DNA of 64,000 bases, taken from positions 16,046,855 through 16,110,854 of the forward strand of contig OZ234501.1 in assembly GCA_965153455.1 (NCBI GenBank), written 5' to 3'. The position numbers were made by a program, and so were the translations under genes. The stretch comes from Sphagnum compactum (lineage: Eukaryota; Bryophyta; Sphagnopsida; Sphagnales). Numbering within the stretch: position 1 is the stretch's first letter; every line of letters begins with the position of its first letter. Shown piece by piece: positions 23,901 to 34,097 of this stretch. The notes below the pieces were generated by a model, which ran no database searches, was not told the DNA's origin, and saw only the letters and a list, made by a program, of their open reading frames with translations.

Positions 23901-26900
23901 GAGTACCTCCAAAAGAATCACGGAGCATTCTTGTCAACTTTGAATCACGTATAGGAACATGAGGACTGTTTTCAGCAAGGGCATTGATGCACTTCCCTAA
24001 TGCTGTCAGTGAAAGATTAATAGACTTTGCCTCCTCTAGGGTATGACCCTCACTGCCTGCTTGAATCAAGGGCAATGCTTGCAGCAGTTAGATGAGAACT
24101 AAAGAATACTCTGAAAAAATTACAGATGCACTAGCAGACAAAGACTCTCACTGTTCACAACAAATAAGCCTACAACTAGTAAGATGACAAATGAAATGCA
24201 ATGGCTGAAGAGGAGGTGTATAGAAATTAGGGAACAGACCTGATTTGTCAACCCGTTCAGATCCTGCCAGATCAACAATGAGAAGTTTACTTCTGCGAAT
24301 AGTAGGTGCACGAATGCCCTTCACCAATTGAGAACTCCCATTGCCATTCTCATTCAAAACAATAAGCTCTCTATCTCCCGGTTTAGCCCTAACTGTTTTC
24401 TTCACTTGCACCTGTTCCAGCCTTTCAGATTAGCACTTCCCACCTATTTCAGGAAGGGTGACTGCCCTCTCCAACATGTAGCAAACAACCACCAGTTTTT
24501 CCACCAGTTCCAGAATGTAGACCAAAATTGACCATTGCCAAGGAAGCTTATTTCTGAGACCCTAAGTCCAAATCTGAACAGCTTTGGCAGTGTAAAAGAT
24601 ACAATTTTACAGTACAATGATCACTTGAGAGATCATCCACCAGTTCCTGCCCAAGACCTACACTAAATGGACCTGGGGTTCCTGACAACTCACCAATAAA
24701 ATAGCATGACTCCGTGAAGATTCAGTATTGAGCTTAGTATTGGCAGCAAAACGATTGGCCTCCCCAACATCCAGCAGCCTTACAAAGCTACTCTGATCCT
24801 GGAGTTGCACTTGGGTAGCCCCAGGAACTGATACATCACCTGTTCTAGGGTCCTCCATGATTGCAATGTTATCTCTTTCAGGGGCTAAAAGATCTTGCAC
24901 TGACTCCATGTACAGCTGTTGGACACGGAACACAAGGTAAGGTCTGAGACCAGATGAAAGGGAAAGAACAAAATGACACCAAACCCCTGTAACTACAAAA
25001 TTATTGCACCAAACTTGGGATACCTGTAAATATGACACAGTAACTGTGTCCTCTGCAGGTTTGATATCTGCCAGAATGTCTTCCATTGCACGGACCATGA
25101 TTCCTCGATCTGAACAGTCTTCCTCTCCTAACCTTCCAAGTGTGAAGGTCTTTCCAGTTCCCGTTTGTCCATATGCCATAACCGTTCCATTATACCCTTC
25201 AAGTACACTCTGGGAAGACATTGACATGACAGGGAAGCAGTATTAACATCATATGAGACCGTGATGACTAAAGCACAGAAAACAGATTTTTCATTCTAGG
25301 GAAAGTTCTAAAGAAATTGCTTCAGTCTTGCATGAGCAACTAGGCAACATTTTGCAAACAATTTCTGTAACCCTCTGAATTCCCCCATGTCATGAAATCA
25401 CTGAAGGGCAGGAAGGAATCACCTCAACAACAGGCTTTGCTACCACTTCATAGACACGTTTTTGAGATGCAGTTTCTGTGAGCACTTCATCAAATTGATA
25501 TGTCTCACAGTCCCAGTTGTTCTTACGAAGCTTCAGTCTCTTTAACTAGAACAAAAACCAGTGACAGAAACCATTCAATTACTGGTGAAGATTTACAGGT
25601 AGACTTATATCAAAACACATAAAGAAGAAAGACAAGATTCCAGGCTGAGTCTGAGGTCATTGTTGTGTACATCATCCTGCTTTTCCTGATCATGCAGATG
25701 CACATGATGCTCTCTTCCTCTCCCTCTCTTGCCTTCCTCCACATATGATTTCACATGATGTGTATTCAGCTGCTGTAATGCAAGACTTAATAATGGCACA
25801 AGCACATTTTAGGATTCAAAATTGTCTATGTATGTAAACAAGTGCAGAATTATAAAAAAGAGCCAAGGCAGACCTCTGGTTGAATCTCAACACAGTCAGC
25901 AAAGTCAACATCAGCCACCAGCTCTTCAGCATTCCTGGGCCGCAATCTCACTGCTACCCGCACCCTGTTGGGCACTGCCTCATGGGTCCACAAGCCAGAT
26001 ATTATCAGAGAAGATGCTGGTGAAGACATCTTGCACAAGAATTGAGAAATCTCCATTCTCACGATTAAGAAAAAGCAAAGTAACATTAACACTTCTTCAA
26101 CAAGCCACCAAGAATTCCAAAGAAGGAAGGACAAAAAATAGAGAAGAAAGGACCGAGAAATAAAAACCAAAAAAGAACACAATTGCAGTGTGAACAATAG
26201 TGCCAATCTCACACCTGTTCAGGGACCATCAACAGTAGAATGTATGATAGTGACTTCTCTATCACAACTTCCCCACTGACTTCATCAGCTCCATACAGTG
26301 GGTAAAGGCCAATGAAAACACTAACTTGCATGCTGAGTTTCTGCTGCAAATCAAGAAGAAATGGGAAGACTCAGCCATGCTACTGGCTAGAGACAAACAA
26401 GAAAACAAGGCGATAAGAAAAAACAGAAAGACACAACAAGATAGACAAAACAAATAGAAAAAGACAGCAGGGAAGATCAAAGACCAACACACCAGGGCTT
26501 GTATAGTTCATCACAAGATCAGCTTAAATCAACAAAATGTGACATGCATCAGCAGCTCAACATTCCCTGGCAGAAGAATGTAAAAGGTATGAACTGCAAA
26601 AGGGAGCCCTGAATGAATGAGAAAAAAAGGTATGACCACAGGCACAGGTCTATGTTCAAGTAGTGAGGAATGATGAATGCCAAAACTGCAATAGGATTGA
26701 ATTTGGCAATGGTTGTAAAAATCACTCTCTTTACCCGAAGCGTCAGATCAGGGGAATGGCTTAAAGGAATTCAGTGCCAATGAACTTTGCAAATGGGCAT
26801 GCTTCAAAAAGTTGATGTCTTGTACAGAAGATGCCAAGACAACTATCAGTTCAATGCTACCTTTATGTGGGTGGTTATGCAGTAGGCTGCACTGACCCCT

Positions 26901-28123
26901 CAGGACTGCTGTTTTCTCCAGTCTATCATAATCCAAGTCCCTGCTTGGAGAAAGTGGCTGCTTTGGGTAAGGTGTTGGAGGGTTCAATCTCTAAGACTTC
27001 AAAAAATAGAATGTGTAACAGCTCCCCCACTTAGAGCTGCTTGTTGATAACCCTAATGTTGTGAGATTCAGAATGTTCATCTGCCTCTACTGTGTGCTTC
27101 TATACCGGTCTGTACCTCAATTCACTTACTGAGACCAACCTTTATGCCTCTACACCTCTGTGTACATTATGATCCAGAATTGACACTCGGAACTCATGCA
27201 TATTCCTTCCAGCTTTCTCTGTCTAGACTTCTACCAGCTCCCAGATGATGCTCCCCCCACTGAGCACAAAACTCCTTGTTATATGGACTAAGCACTGCTA
27301 TTTCTTTGTCCCTTTCTGTTGTTTCCTTTGGGGGAGGACGGCTCATTGGAGGGGGGGGGGAGGGGAGGGGAGGGGAAGAAGAAAACTTGACAATGTGCCA
27401 TATGGAAGAAGACACATGTGACATTTTTACAGAGGACTTGGGGATTACATCTCCAGTTGCCCCAGTTGAGAACATCCATGGCAAATGTGGGGCATTCAAA
27501 AATGCAAGGCACATAAAGCTAATAAATTTGAATCTAAAGAAAAACACCGCTAGGTAAGTAGTGATTCCGCACAACTGGAACGTGATGAAGCCCCCCGGAG
27601 GAGGTCTTGGAACATCCTCGAGGGATCAACCAGTCAGTCAGCCACACAGTGTCACAACACGACACACAAAAGCCAACGGCAGTTGCAAACGTTTGCCGTG
27701 AGAGATAGCGTTACGCAACGGATGCGTCGGCGTGCGTGACACAAACACACCCAAAAAAAACATAGAAATACATACACAGAGACGGAGACGGAGAGAGAGA
27801 CAAAGTTTGAAAAGCTTTGGAGAAAGGTTTTTTGTAGTAAGACCTGCAGTAGTGTCGAAACCATTTTTGCCCACGGATCCACTACTACTCCGACGATGAT
27901 AGGCAGTGGAAGAAGAAGGCGATGCAGATTTAGGCCGAACAGGAGCGGAAACAGCCGCACCAGCACCAGCACCAGCACCAGCCACAGGCTTGTTATTACT
28001 GCCACCCCCGCTCCCGGTACTCGTATTATGCCCACTATTCACAGACAGAGGTCGCTCCACACGCATCACAGTCCGCGGCGTGATCGCCACGCCACCATTC
28101 TTCTGCACTGATGCGAATGCCAT
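17957..28123 (-). CDS. Armadillo-repeat kinesin (ARK, KIN-UA type), 19 exons
   Basis: Plus-strand exon limits in transcript order: 28123-27844, 26016-25874, 25545-25423, 25209-25024, 24915-24694, 24411-24240, 24056-23907, 23620-23532, 23251-23039, 22821-22684, 22297-22040, 21173-20907, 20651-20507, 19871-19779, 19297-19172, 19048-18923, 18750-18607, 18456-18328, 18117-17957. They sum to 3165 nt with every phase matching, giving 1054 residues. Residues 1-110 are a low-complexity Ser/Gly/Ala-rich leader. The kinesin motor covers about 111-460, with P-loop GQTGTGKT at 196-203, switch I NTESSRSH at 307-314 and switch II DLAGSE at 365-370. A coiled coil spans about 462-750, and armadillo repeats about 785-1040. 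ARK kinesins are plant microtubule motors of the cytoplasm, with roles in root hairs in Arabidopsis and organelle transport in moss. The protein is longer than Arabidopsis ARK1 (about 940). Least certain are the acceptor of exon 2 and whether an extra in-phase exon was missed. Confidence 0.93.
20501..20507 (-). other. GC-type splice donor of ARK intron 13
   Basis: In the transcript, exon 13 ends CTCTTTGAGCAAG and the intron begins GCAATTTT. No GT donor nearby keeps the frame. The next exon (19871-19779) begins TGGGATTGCAC, and joining with one carried base gives FEQVGLHKIL, matching the family's CEEVGIQKIL. This supports a GC-AG intron. Confidence 0.75.
26272..26302. repeat. Short hairpin word in ARK intron 1 (third copy)
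   Basis: CCCACTG, a core GACTTCATCAGCTCC, and CAGTGGG form a 7-bp stem. The core ACT(G/A)ACTTCATCAGCTC also occurs at 11252-11268 and 11776-11791 in intergenic DNA, the latter again followed by CAGTGGG. Confidence 0.5.
27351..27383. repeat. G-rich run in ARK intron 1
   Basis: Consecutive runs of four or more G with single A breaks occur on the plus strand, so the pre-mRNA would be C-rich. The runs could form a G-quadruplex on the DNA plus strand; that is inference from sequence only. Confidence 0.6.
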
Positions 28124-28560
28124 TCCCCCTCTCTTCGTGCCACAAACACTAGTCCAAAGAAGGATACATCAAACCAGAAAAGAAAGGAAAAAAACGCGCG
28201 CGCGCACATACACACAGAGACAGACAATACTCTCTCAGGGGTGGGGGAGGGGGGGGGGGAAACACAAAAAGAAATCAGAGGGAATAGAGAACACAACCAA
28301 ACAAACCCAACGCAACACAACAAAAGAGGGGGCGCGTCAGAGCCGGCTACAGAGAGCGAGGCGAAGGGAAAGCGCCCGGGGGACGTGGGGGAGAGGACAA
28401 GAGGGGTTGGGGGGGGGGGGGGTAGGGATGCTCAGCACGAGCAGCAGGGAGCAACAGCGCGCACAGGTAGGCAGCTGGGTTTACATATACGGGTACAAAA
28501 GTGAACGTGGCGCTTCAGTTGCGAGCGCCATAGAACGAGGAATGCAACAAAAGCCACAAA
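28124..28560 (-). promoter_or_regulatory. CpG-rich promoter and leader region of the ARK kinesin
   Basis: Upstream of the ARK start codon, CG dinucleotides and GC content rise sharply, with a (CG)n run near 28195 and long C/G homopolymers near 28245 and 28410. It differs strongly from the AT-rich DNA beyond. The start codon has G at -3 and +4. No TATA box is obvious. The 233-codon plus-strand frame across exon 1 is antisense and low-complexity. Confidence 0.5.
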
Positions 28561-28794
28561 ATTATTATTTTTTACTTTATTTATTTGCCTTTTTTTTAAC
28601 TTGCTGACCCCAACACCTCCCCTCCCAACAGCGTTTCTTTTCTTCTTCTTCTTCTTTGCATACATACTTTTCGCCATTTGGCGATTAATTTTTCTTCAAA
28701 TAAACATATTCTATCGAATATTCGGCTTCTTCCAAAACATTCGCCATTTCTTTTTAATCTCAGAAATCACCATGTTTCTTACCCCCATTGTTCA

Positions 28795-28905
28795 AGCAAA
28801 TAGCCAGGATATAAAAAAGATTTTAATAAATTTCTACTTTCATAGCCGGTCCATAGCCAAATGTGGCTAAATCTCCTTGTGACGTGATCACAAATTTGCC
28901 ACAAA
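28795..28905 (+). repeat. Copy of the AGCCAAATTTGGCT dispersed repeat
   Basis: AGCCAAATGTGGCT at 28855-28868 is preceded by a TTTCTACTTTCATAGCC segment and followed by AAATCTCCTTGTGACGTGATCAC. Confidence 0.6.
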
Positions 28906-28974
28906 AAAAAAACCATTGTCCCAAAAAACCATGAGAGGCAATGTTTTTTTCTTTTTAGGAGGCAATTTTTTTTT

Positions 28975-29110
28975 GGTAATTTTGTCCTATAGCCAAAGTG
29001 GTGATGATCTACTGAACGATTTAGCCAAATTTGGCTCCATGCTAAATATGAAAGTATAATTCTGAAAACATCATTCTATATTCTTTTGCTACCTGCTTGG
29101 ACAATATATG
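28975..29110 (-). repeat. Copy of the AGCCAAATTTGGCT dispersed repeat, minus orientation
   Basis: The perfect palindrome is at 29023-29036. Read on the minus strand it is preceded by CAAGCAGGTAGC..AAGAATATAGAA and an ACTTTCATATTTAGC word, and followed by a GATCATCACCACTTTGGCTA segment. Confidence 0.7.
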
Positions 29111-29589
29111 TAAATCTGGCTATTTTTCTTAAATTTTGGTCGAATTCTGGCACTCAAGACTCTCAAAAACCATTTTTCATTTTTATTATAGCATTTTGGC
29201 TATATCTCTCCCCCCCCCCCCCCGGAACCTTTAAAAATAGCGGAAACCCAAAAATAAAATAAAAATACTAATAATTTGATCCTAAATTTTAGTTTTTTCT
29301 TTGACTCGAAACCCTATGTTTCAGGTGAAATAAATACAAAAATTCGCCCCAGGACGACACTAAAATCTAGGAAATTATTATTAGTATTAACTTATTTTTT
29401 CGGGTTTCGGTTTTGGGGGGGGGGGGGAGCCAGTGTTTATTTTTACGAAATATCGATTTTTTTCACCTTCAAAATATGATTTTACATATAGAGTTTTTTT
29501 TTGAAGAATTTTCGCATTTGTTTGACCTGAAAAAAAAATGAATTTGACACTTGGGAAGGATTTATGTTTAAAAACTGGCCCTAATTCGC

Positions 29590-29745
29590 CAGATTTCTGC
29601 TACAATGATTCAACAAGTAGCCAAAATATAATAGGATCCTTGAATTTTTCTACTTTTCACATATGTTCTGTAGCCAAATATGGTTAATTCTTCCTATAGA
29701 TGATTTGCCAATTCAGCTACATCATAAAATTGAGGGAAAAAAAAA
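29590..29745 (+). repeat. Copy of the AGCCAAATTTGGCT dispersed repeat
   Basis: It shows the order CAACAAGTAGCCAAAATATAA, TTTCTACTTTTCACATATG, TAGCCAAATATGG, GATGATTTGCCAATTCAGCT, ACATCATAAAATTGAGG, matching the other copies. Confidence 0.7.
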
Positions 29746-30467
29746 CTCTGATCTGAATAATCATAGTTTGCAAAGGTTTTTTTTTTTGTTTTTTTTTTCA
29801 ATTTTCAATTAATGAGTGCCACAAGAAAAAGATTAGCAGTTCAAACATGAGAAAACTAGTGAAAAAAATTTATCCCCAAATTTAAAATGCGACAAAATTT
29901 TCTCCCAAAAAGCTGGAATATTTTTTCTTAAAAGTGGAGAATTTCCAATAAAAATTCCCTTTTTAGGGGTCACCAGGATATGAGATTTCGCCATAAAAAA
30001 AATTAAAAATCAAGATTCATTATCTAGTAGCCTAACAACCTATTTCTCTCTTTTTTCTTTTTCTTTTTTTTTTTTTTTTGGGCCTTCTTTGTCTTTTTGG
30101 TTGGCTCTTGCTGTTCAAGAAGAGACTCGTGTGATTCTCTTTTATTAAATTCAGTCGGACATTTTGGAGAAGCTTTTTACCAGGTATGATTCATGTGGTT
30201 TTCATTTGGTCAGGACTTTTTGAGGGAGTATGAGTGAGTCCATCTTTGGGGGTAAATAAGAAAAAAAAACAATTCTCGCTTATTTGGAGGACACGGTACC
30301 TACCAAGCTCAACTTTTTCTTCGCACAAGGGCAACGCATTTTGCCTGCCTCCGGATTCGGTTCCGTGGCCACCCCATATTACATTTTTCTCAAATTTTCC
30401 CATGATACCCGAATGAATAGAATTGTTTTCCTCTGGTGCGTTTACGTCGGTTAATGTCCTTCGAGTC

Positions 30468-30645
30468 GAGCGTTCCCAAAACAAGTGCCCTTCAGCTACG
30501 CCCTTAGAGTGGAGCGTTCCCAAAACAAGTGCTTTTCAGCTACGCCCTTAGAGTGGAGCGTTCCCAAAACAAGTGCCCTTCAGCTACGTCCCTTAGAGGG
30601 GAGCGTTCCCAAAACAAGTGCCCTTCAGCTCCACCTCGGGTGAGA
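30468..30645. repeat. 44-bp tandem array, four copies
   Basis: Units start at 30468, 30512, 30556 and 30601. Each reads GAGCGTTCCCAAAACAAGTG, then CCCTTCAGCTACG, then CCCTTAGAGTG. Copies differ by only a few bases, so the array is young compared with its surroundings. It is not CRISPR-like because there are no unique spacers. Confidence 0.9.
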
Positions 30646-32165
30646 GTGCTTGTTTTTGAGGAATACAGGAATAGTCCACTACCCTCCTTCGGACCGGCAT
30701 TACCTTACTCTTCATGGAATTTAAATTTCAATATTTTCTAGTTTAGCTGGTGCCTGGTTTGAATACTTTTACCACGAATGGGGGGAGAGTGAATATATGC
30801 TTGGTGATCTGCTTTGTTTTTTTGTCGGTTTTTATAAAAAAAAATTATTTATGCGAGATTTCTTTCCCTTGCTTTTAACTCATGTGTGTGTGTACTCAAT
30901 TCCTCTTCTTTAGTATGACTTTTTCTTCTCCCCCCCCCCCCCCCACCCCACCCCAAAAACAACCCCTTCTGTCCTCCCCCCTTTCCGTTCCGGAGAGAGA
31001 AAGTCATTTTCAGGAGATAACCTACTAGACCCATTTGCAAAAAGTTGTCATTGGGACCCATTCAAAACCCCCCCCTTTGGTTCTGGTGTTCAATTCCGAG
31101 TAAGTTTACTTTGTTGGGCTTCCATTTTGCAATGACTTTTGTTCGGGCTTTTCCCTTCTCTCCTTCTCTTTCAATCGTTCTTTTCAAGCATTTCTCCAAC
31201 CGCGTTATATGTTTCTTCTTCGTCTTATGTCCAATAAATTCCTCGCACGGTTTCACATAACAAGGGCATTATTGGGTTATTGGAAAAATAGGGTAAAGTT
31301 GTGGGCCCTCGGGGTGGGCAAGAACTTGGGCGGCCATGGATTTTACAAGTCCGTGGTCAGGGAACGTGTTTGGGGGGTTGGGGGGTATATACTTCTCCTC
31401 TTCACACGGCCCAAATTCTGAAGCTTTTTTTTTTTTTATCACGTTTGCCTTGCCCTAGAGTTTGCCTTGCCGTAGAGTTTGTTTACAAGTAACTAACATG
31501 TGCAAGGTTTTCTTGTGTGGTATGGTACACACAAACACAATGCACCCCAAAAGACTTGGTCCAAATACACAATGCTTAGAACCGTCGAGTTTTTACCAAT
31601 ACGATTAAAAAGCTCCGAAGGCCTTCTTCAAGGGAATAGGAAAACGAAAAGTGTTTTTACCAATACGATTAAAAAGCTCCCCCAAAGGCCTTCGAGGGAA
31701 TAGGAAAACGAAAAAAGTGTTTTACCAATACACGATTAAAAGGCTCCAAAGGCCTTTGAGGCAATAGGAAAATGAAAAGTGTTTTTCACTTTTGAAGCAG
31801 ACCAAGGCCCACCAAGATCAAAGACAAACAAAAAAAAATCCATTTTCGACAACGTATTATTAGAGCCACCGGGAAATTGGCCTCCAAGGAGATTTTATTT
31901 TTTTGAAAAAAGAGTTAGAGCAATTTAAAAAGTCTTTTGAAAAAGATAAAAATTTGGACACATTTTTAATAAAAATTTAATTCAATCATAAGTTTTAGTG
32001 AAAAAAAAAAAAATCAAATTTGATGTACAAATGTTTATAATTGTGATAATGTTCAACTCATGCTTTACGATGGATAAAGTCCCAGGCTCGGGAGATTCCC
32101 AAAATTGGGGAGGGGGGGGGGGGCGGGTGCCCAACCCTGCCCAACCTAGGGCTTTACCCTACATC
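30646..32165. other. Intergenic DNA, no gene recognised
   Basis: Moderately CpG-containing sequence with C and G homopolymers near 30935 and 32110. Open frames are short and of no known family. A small tandem array at 31590-31790 is listed separately. Confidence 0.5.
31590..31790. repeat. 64-66 bp tandem array, three copies
   Basis: Each unit has TTTTACCAATACGATTAAAA, then GCTCC, AAGGCCTT and GGGAATAGGAAAACGAAAA. Units start near 31590, 31654 and 31720. Confidence 0.88.
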
Positions 32166-32276
32166 TAAACCCTAAACCCTAAACCTTCAACATGTAAACC
32201 CTAAACCCTAAACCTTCAACATGTAAACCCTAAACCCTAAACCTTTAACATGTAAACCCTTAACCTTCAACAGGTT
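32166..32276. repeat. Interstitial telomere-type array with 29-bp unit
   Basis: Four units start at 32166, 32195, 32224 and 32253. Each contains two CCCTAAA repeats (the plant telomere repeat) followed by CCTTCAACATG. The last unit is shortened. This is a higher-order repeat built from telomere sequence, not a terminal telomere. Confidence 0.9.
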
Positions 32277-32523
32277 TTGTGATAAATAATATGATAATAA
32301 TAATAATGACAATATTTGGAGGTTTCCCATCATCATCATCTTCTTAGTGTGAATGCTATACCCCTGAAAATCTAGTGTTTAGAATTCTTCACTTTACTCT
32401 CTCATATATGATGAATGTGAAGAAAAAATTTCCTTTTACTCCAGAAAATTCCAACATTGTGGAGCACAGAGTCAGACTGAAAAAGGTAGGCTATACCCAT
32501 CTTTGAAATCTGGAAGAAGTTCA

Positions 32524-32639
32524 TAACAAACTCTTGTTGCCATTGAAAATGGGTAAATGACTCATGACTCCACAACAAGCTCAACAAACTCTTGTTGCGA
32601 TTGAAAATGGGTAATGACTCATGACTCCACAACAAGCTC
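32524..32639. repeat. 58-bp direct duplication
   Basis: AACAAACTCTTGTTGC.ATTG through CACAACAAGCTC occurs twice back to back, with a single-base indel and one substitution. Confidence 0.88.
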
Positions 32640-33877
32640 AGTTTCATCATTGTGGGTCTTTACTCCAAAAGTGCCTATTGTGAGTTTTTTGTTTTTGAGT
32701 GGATGTAGTATCTGGAGGCTTTTTTTTATCCTGGGATGATGAATCAATGGTGATTTCCTCTTCTTTTTGTGTTGGAAACTTTCTGTCTATCAAAGTGCTT
32801 CTCTAATCGCTCAAGAAATATCTTGGAAACTAGAACAAAAAAAAATCATTTCGACAAATTTGTAGATCTACATTTCAACAAATTGAAAAATGCAAATATG
32901 TGAAGAGGATCCGTATTTGTTGTTCAGGTCGATTAAATGGTGCACAAATAGCTAAGCCTAATGGTGAAGGCGAGGGTTTTTTTTTCATAAAATATAAAAT
33001 ATGGCAATAGGACAACCTTCCGTATGCCTAACTAGCTTCTTATGTAATTTTGACAGAGGATTAGGTGGCTTCTTGATCATTTGCTGAGTAAGTTTTTTGA
33101 CGACCATGGATATTTCAAAATAGCTTAAAGTGGCTTTTTTTCTTTTTTTTAAATTTAGAGATAAGTTCAAGTGGCACCTACAAAACAATTTCAAGTCTAA
33201 CTAGCACTCACCAAGAAAATCAATGGAGAATGTGGCTCCGTTGTAGAAATTGAAGGAGAAACAAACACAAAAAATGACATTGATGCGTCAAATTTAAAAC
33301 TTGAAATATACAAACCAAACACAAACATAGTGAGGGGGAGTTGAACCTGAGTCTAATGCAACTCAAAGTCCCACCCAGCACACCCAAATGTAAATAAAAT
33401 TCATGATGAAATAACCATCATTTCTTCACTGATCATGCTTGTTTAAAACAAAAGCACTAATATTTCAGTTGTAGAACATAAACATGGAATGAAGATGACT
33501 TCTTAAATAGTAGCACCAACACACACCTTTTCATCTTTCCAATGTATAATGGCATATTGACAAGCAAAATTTACTTGAATAAAAAATTCGTGAGCAAACA
33601 TGCACACAATTGTGTCCAAGTGCTAATTTAAGCAATTTCATAATTTCTCAAAATCTTTAATCCTTTTGGTTTCACAATCTTGGCAAGCTTATAAATTCCA
33701 AATGTCACTTAAAAGAGCTTGAAAAATAGGAATACAATGATTGGAACAATTCCTCCAACTTTGCCACCATGGGGTGTTTCCATGGTACATTGTAGACACT
33801 TTGTGTCAAAACTAGAAATACATATAGTATCCAAAGTAACAACACATAAAAATTCACTGACTTTGAATTTTTTTTTA
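32640..33877. other. AT-rich intergenic DNA, no gene recognised
   Basis: Short open frames only. The stretch 33705-33877 continues the reading frame of the ndhB insertion on the minus strand, but I do not recognise it as plastid or as any protein. Confidence 0.5.
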
Positions 33878-34097
33878 AAGTCCATTGGTGAAAAGGTACT
33901 AGTGAGAGTTTGAATCCGATTCCTACAATAATGCATATGAGTCCGATAAAAGATCCTGAAGAATTATACATTCTCGTATTGATGAGACCGTTTATTACTT
34001 CTTGGAGCTGAGTCTCCCTGCACGATAAACCATGTAACCAAGAAAAACCATAAGCTAAAATAGATGAACTTATTCCACCCATAAGTAAATATTTCAT
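33878..34097 (-). pseudogene. ndhB: Nuclear insertion of plastid ndhB fragment
   Basis: The minus strand encodes about 73 residues beginning [20 protein letters not shown] and ending [15 protein letters not shown]. This is an internal part of NdhB, a membrane subunit of the plastid NDH complex. In the plastid gene MKYLLMGG is internal, not the start. Similarity stops abruptly at HQWT, where PDVYEG would be expected, and I see none upstream of the ATG except possibly a few codons. Plastid neighbours are absent, and AT-rich nuclear DNA lies on both sides. It is therefore a small transferred fragment and not a working gene. Changes such as GLSCRE for GLSGGE show some decay. Confidence 0.85.

Larger units (their letters stand above)
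28561..30467. other. AT-rich intergenic DNA with repeat remnants
   Basis: No gene is seen. It contains three copies of the AGCCAAATTTGGCT repeat, listed separately, and homopolymer tracts (C run near 29211, G run near 29416, T run near 30068). Confidence 0.5.

Noticed and set aside
26017-27843. Open frames within ARK intron 1 (for example 27574-27194 minus)
   Set aside because: They are low-complexity, lie in an intron, and adding them would break the phase between exons 1 and 2.
27906-28607. 233-codon plus-strand open frame
   Set aside because: It lies antisense to ARK exon 1 and its CpG-rich leader. Its sequence is low-complexity (Ala/Pro, Arg/Gly runs) and mirrors the coding bias of the opposite strand.
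30468-31790. Tandem arrays considered as CRISPR
   Set aside because: Units are contiguous without unique spacers, and the DNA is plant nuclear.
33705-33877. Continuation of the ndhB frame as possible further plastid DNA
   Set aside because: The translated sequence departs from NdhB at HQWT and I do not recognise it as any plastid gene. Treated as flanking nuclear DNA.
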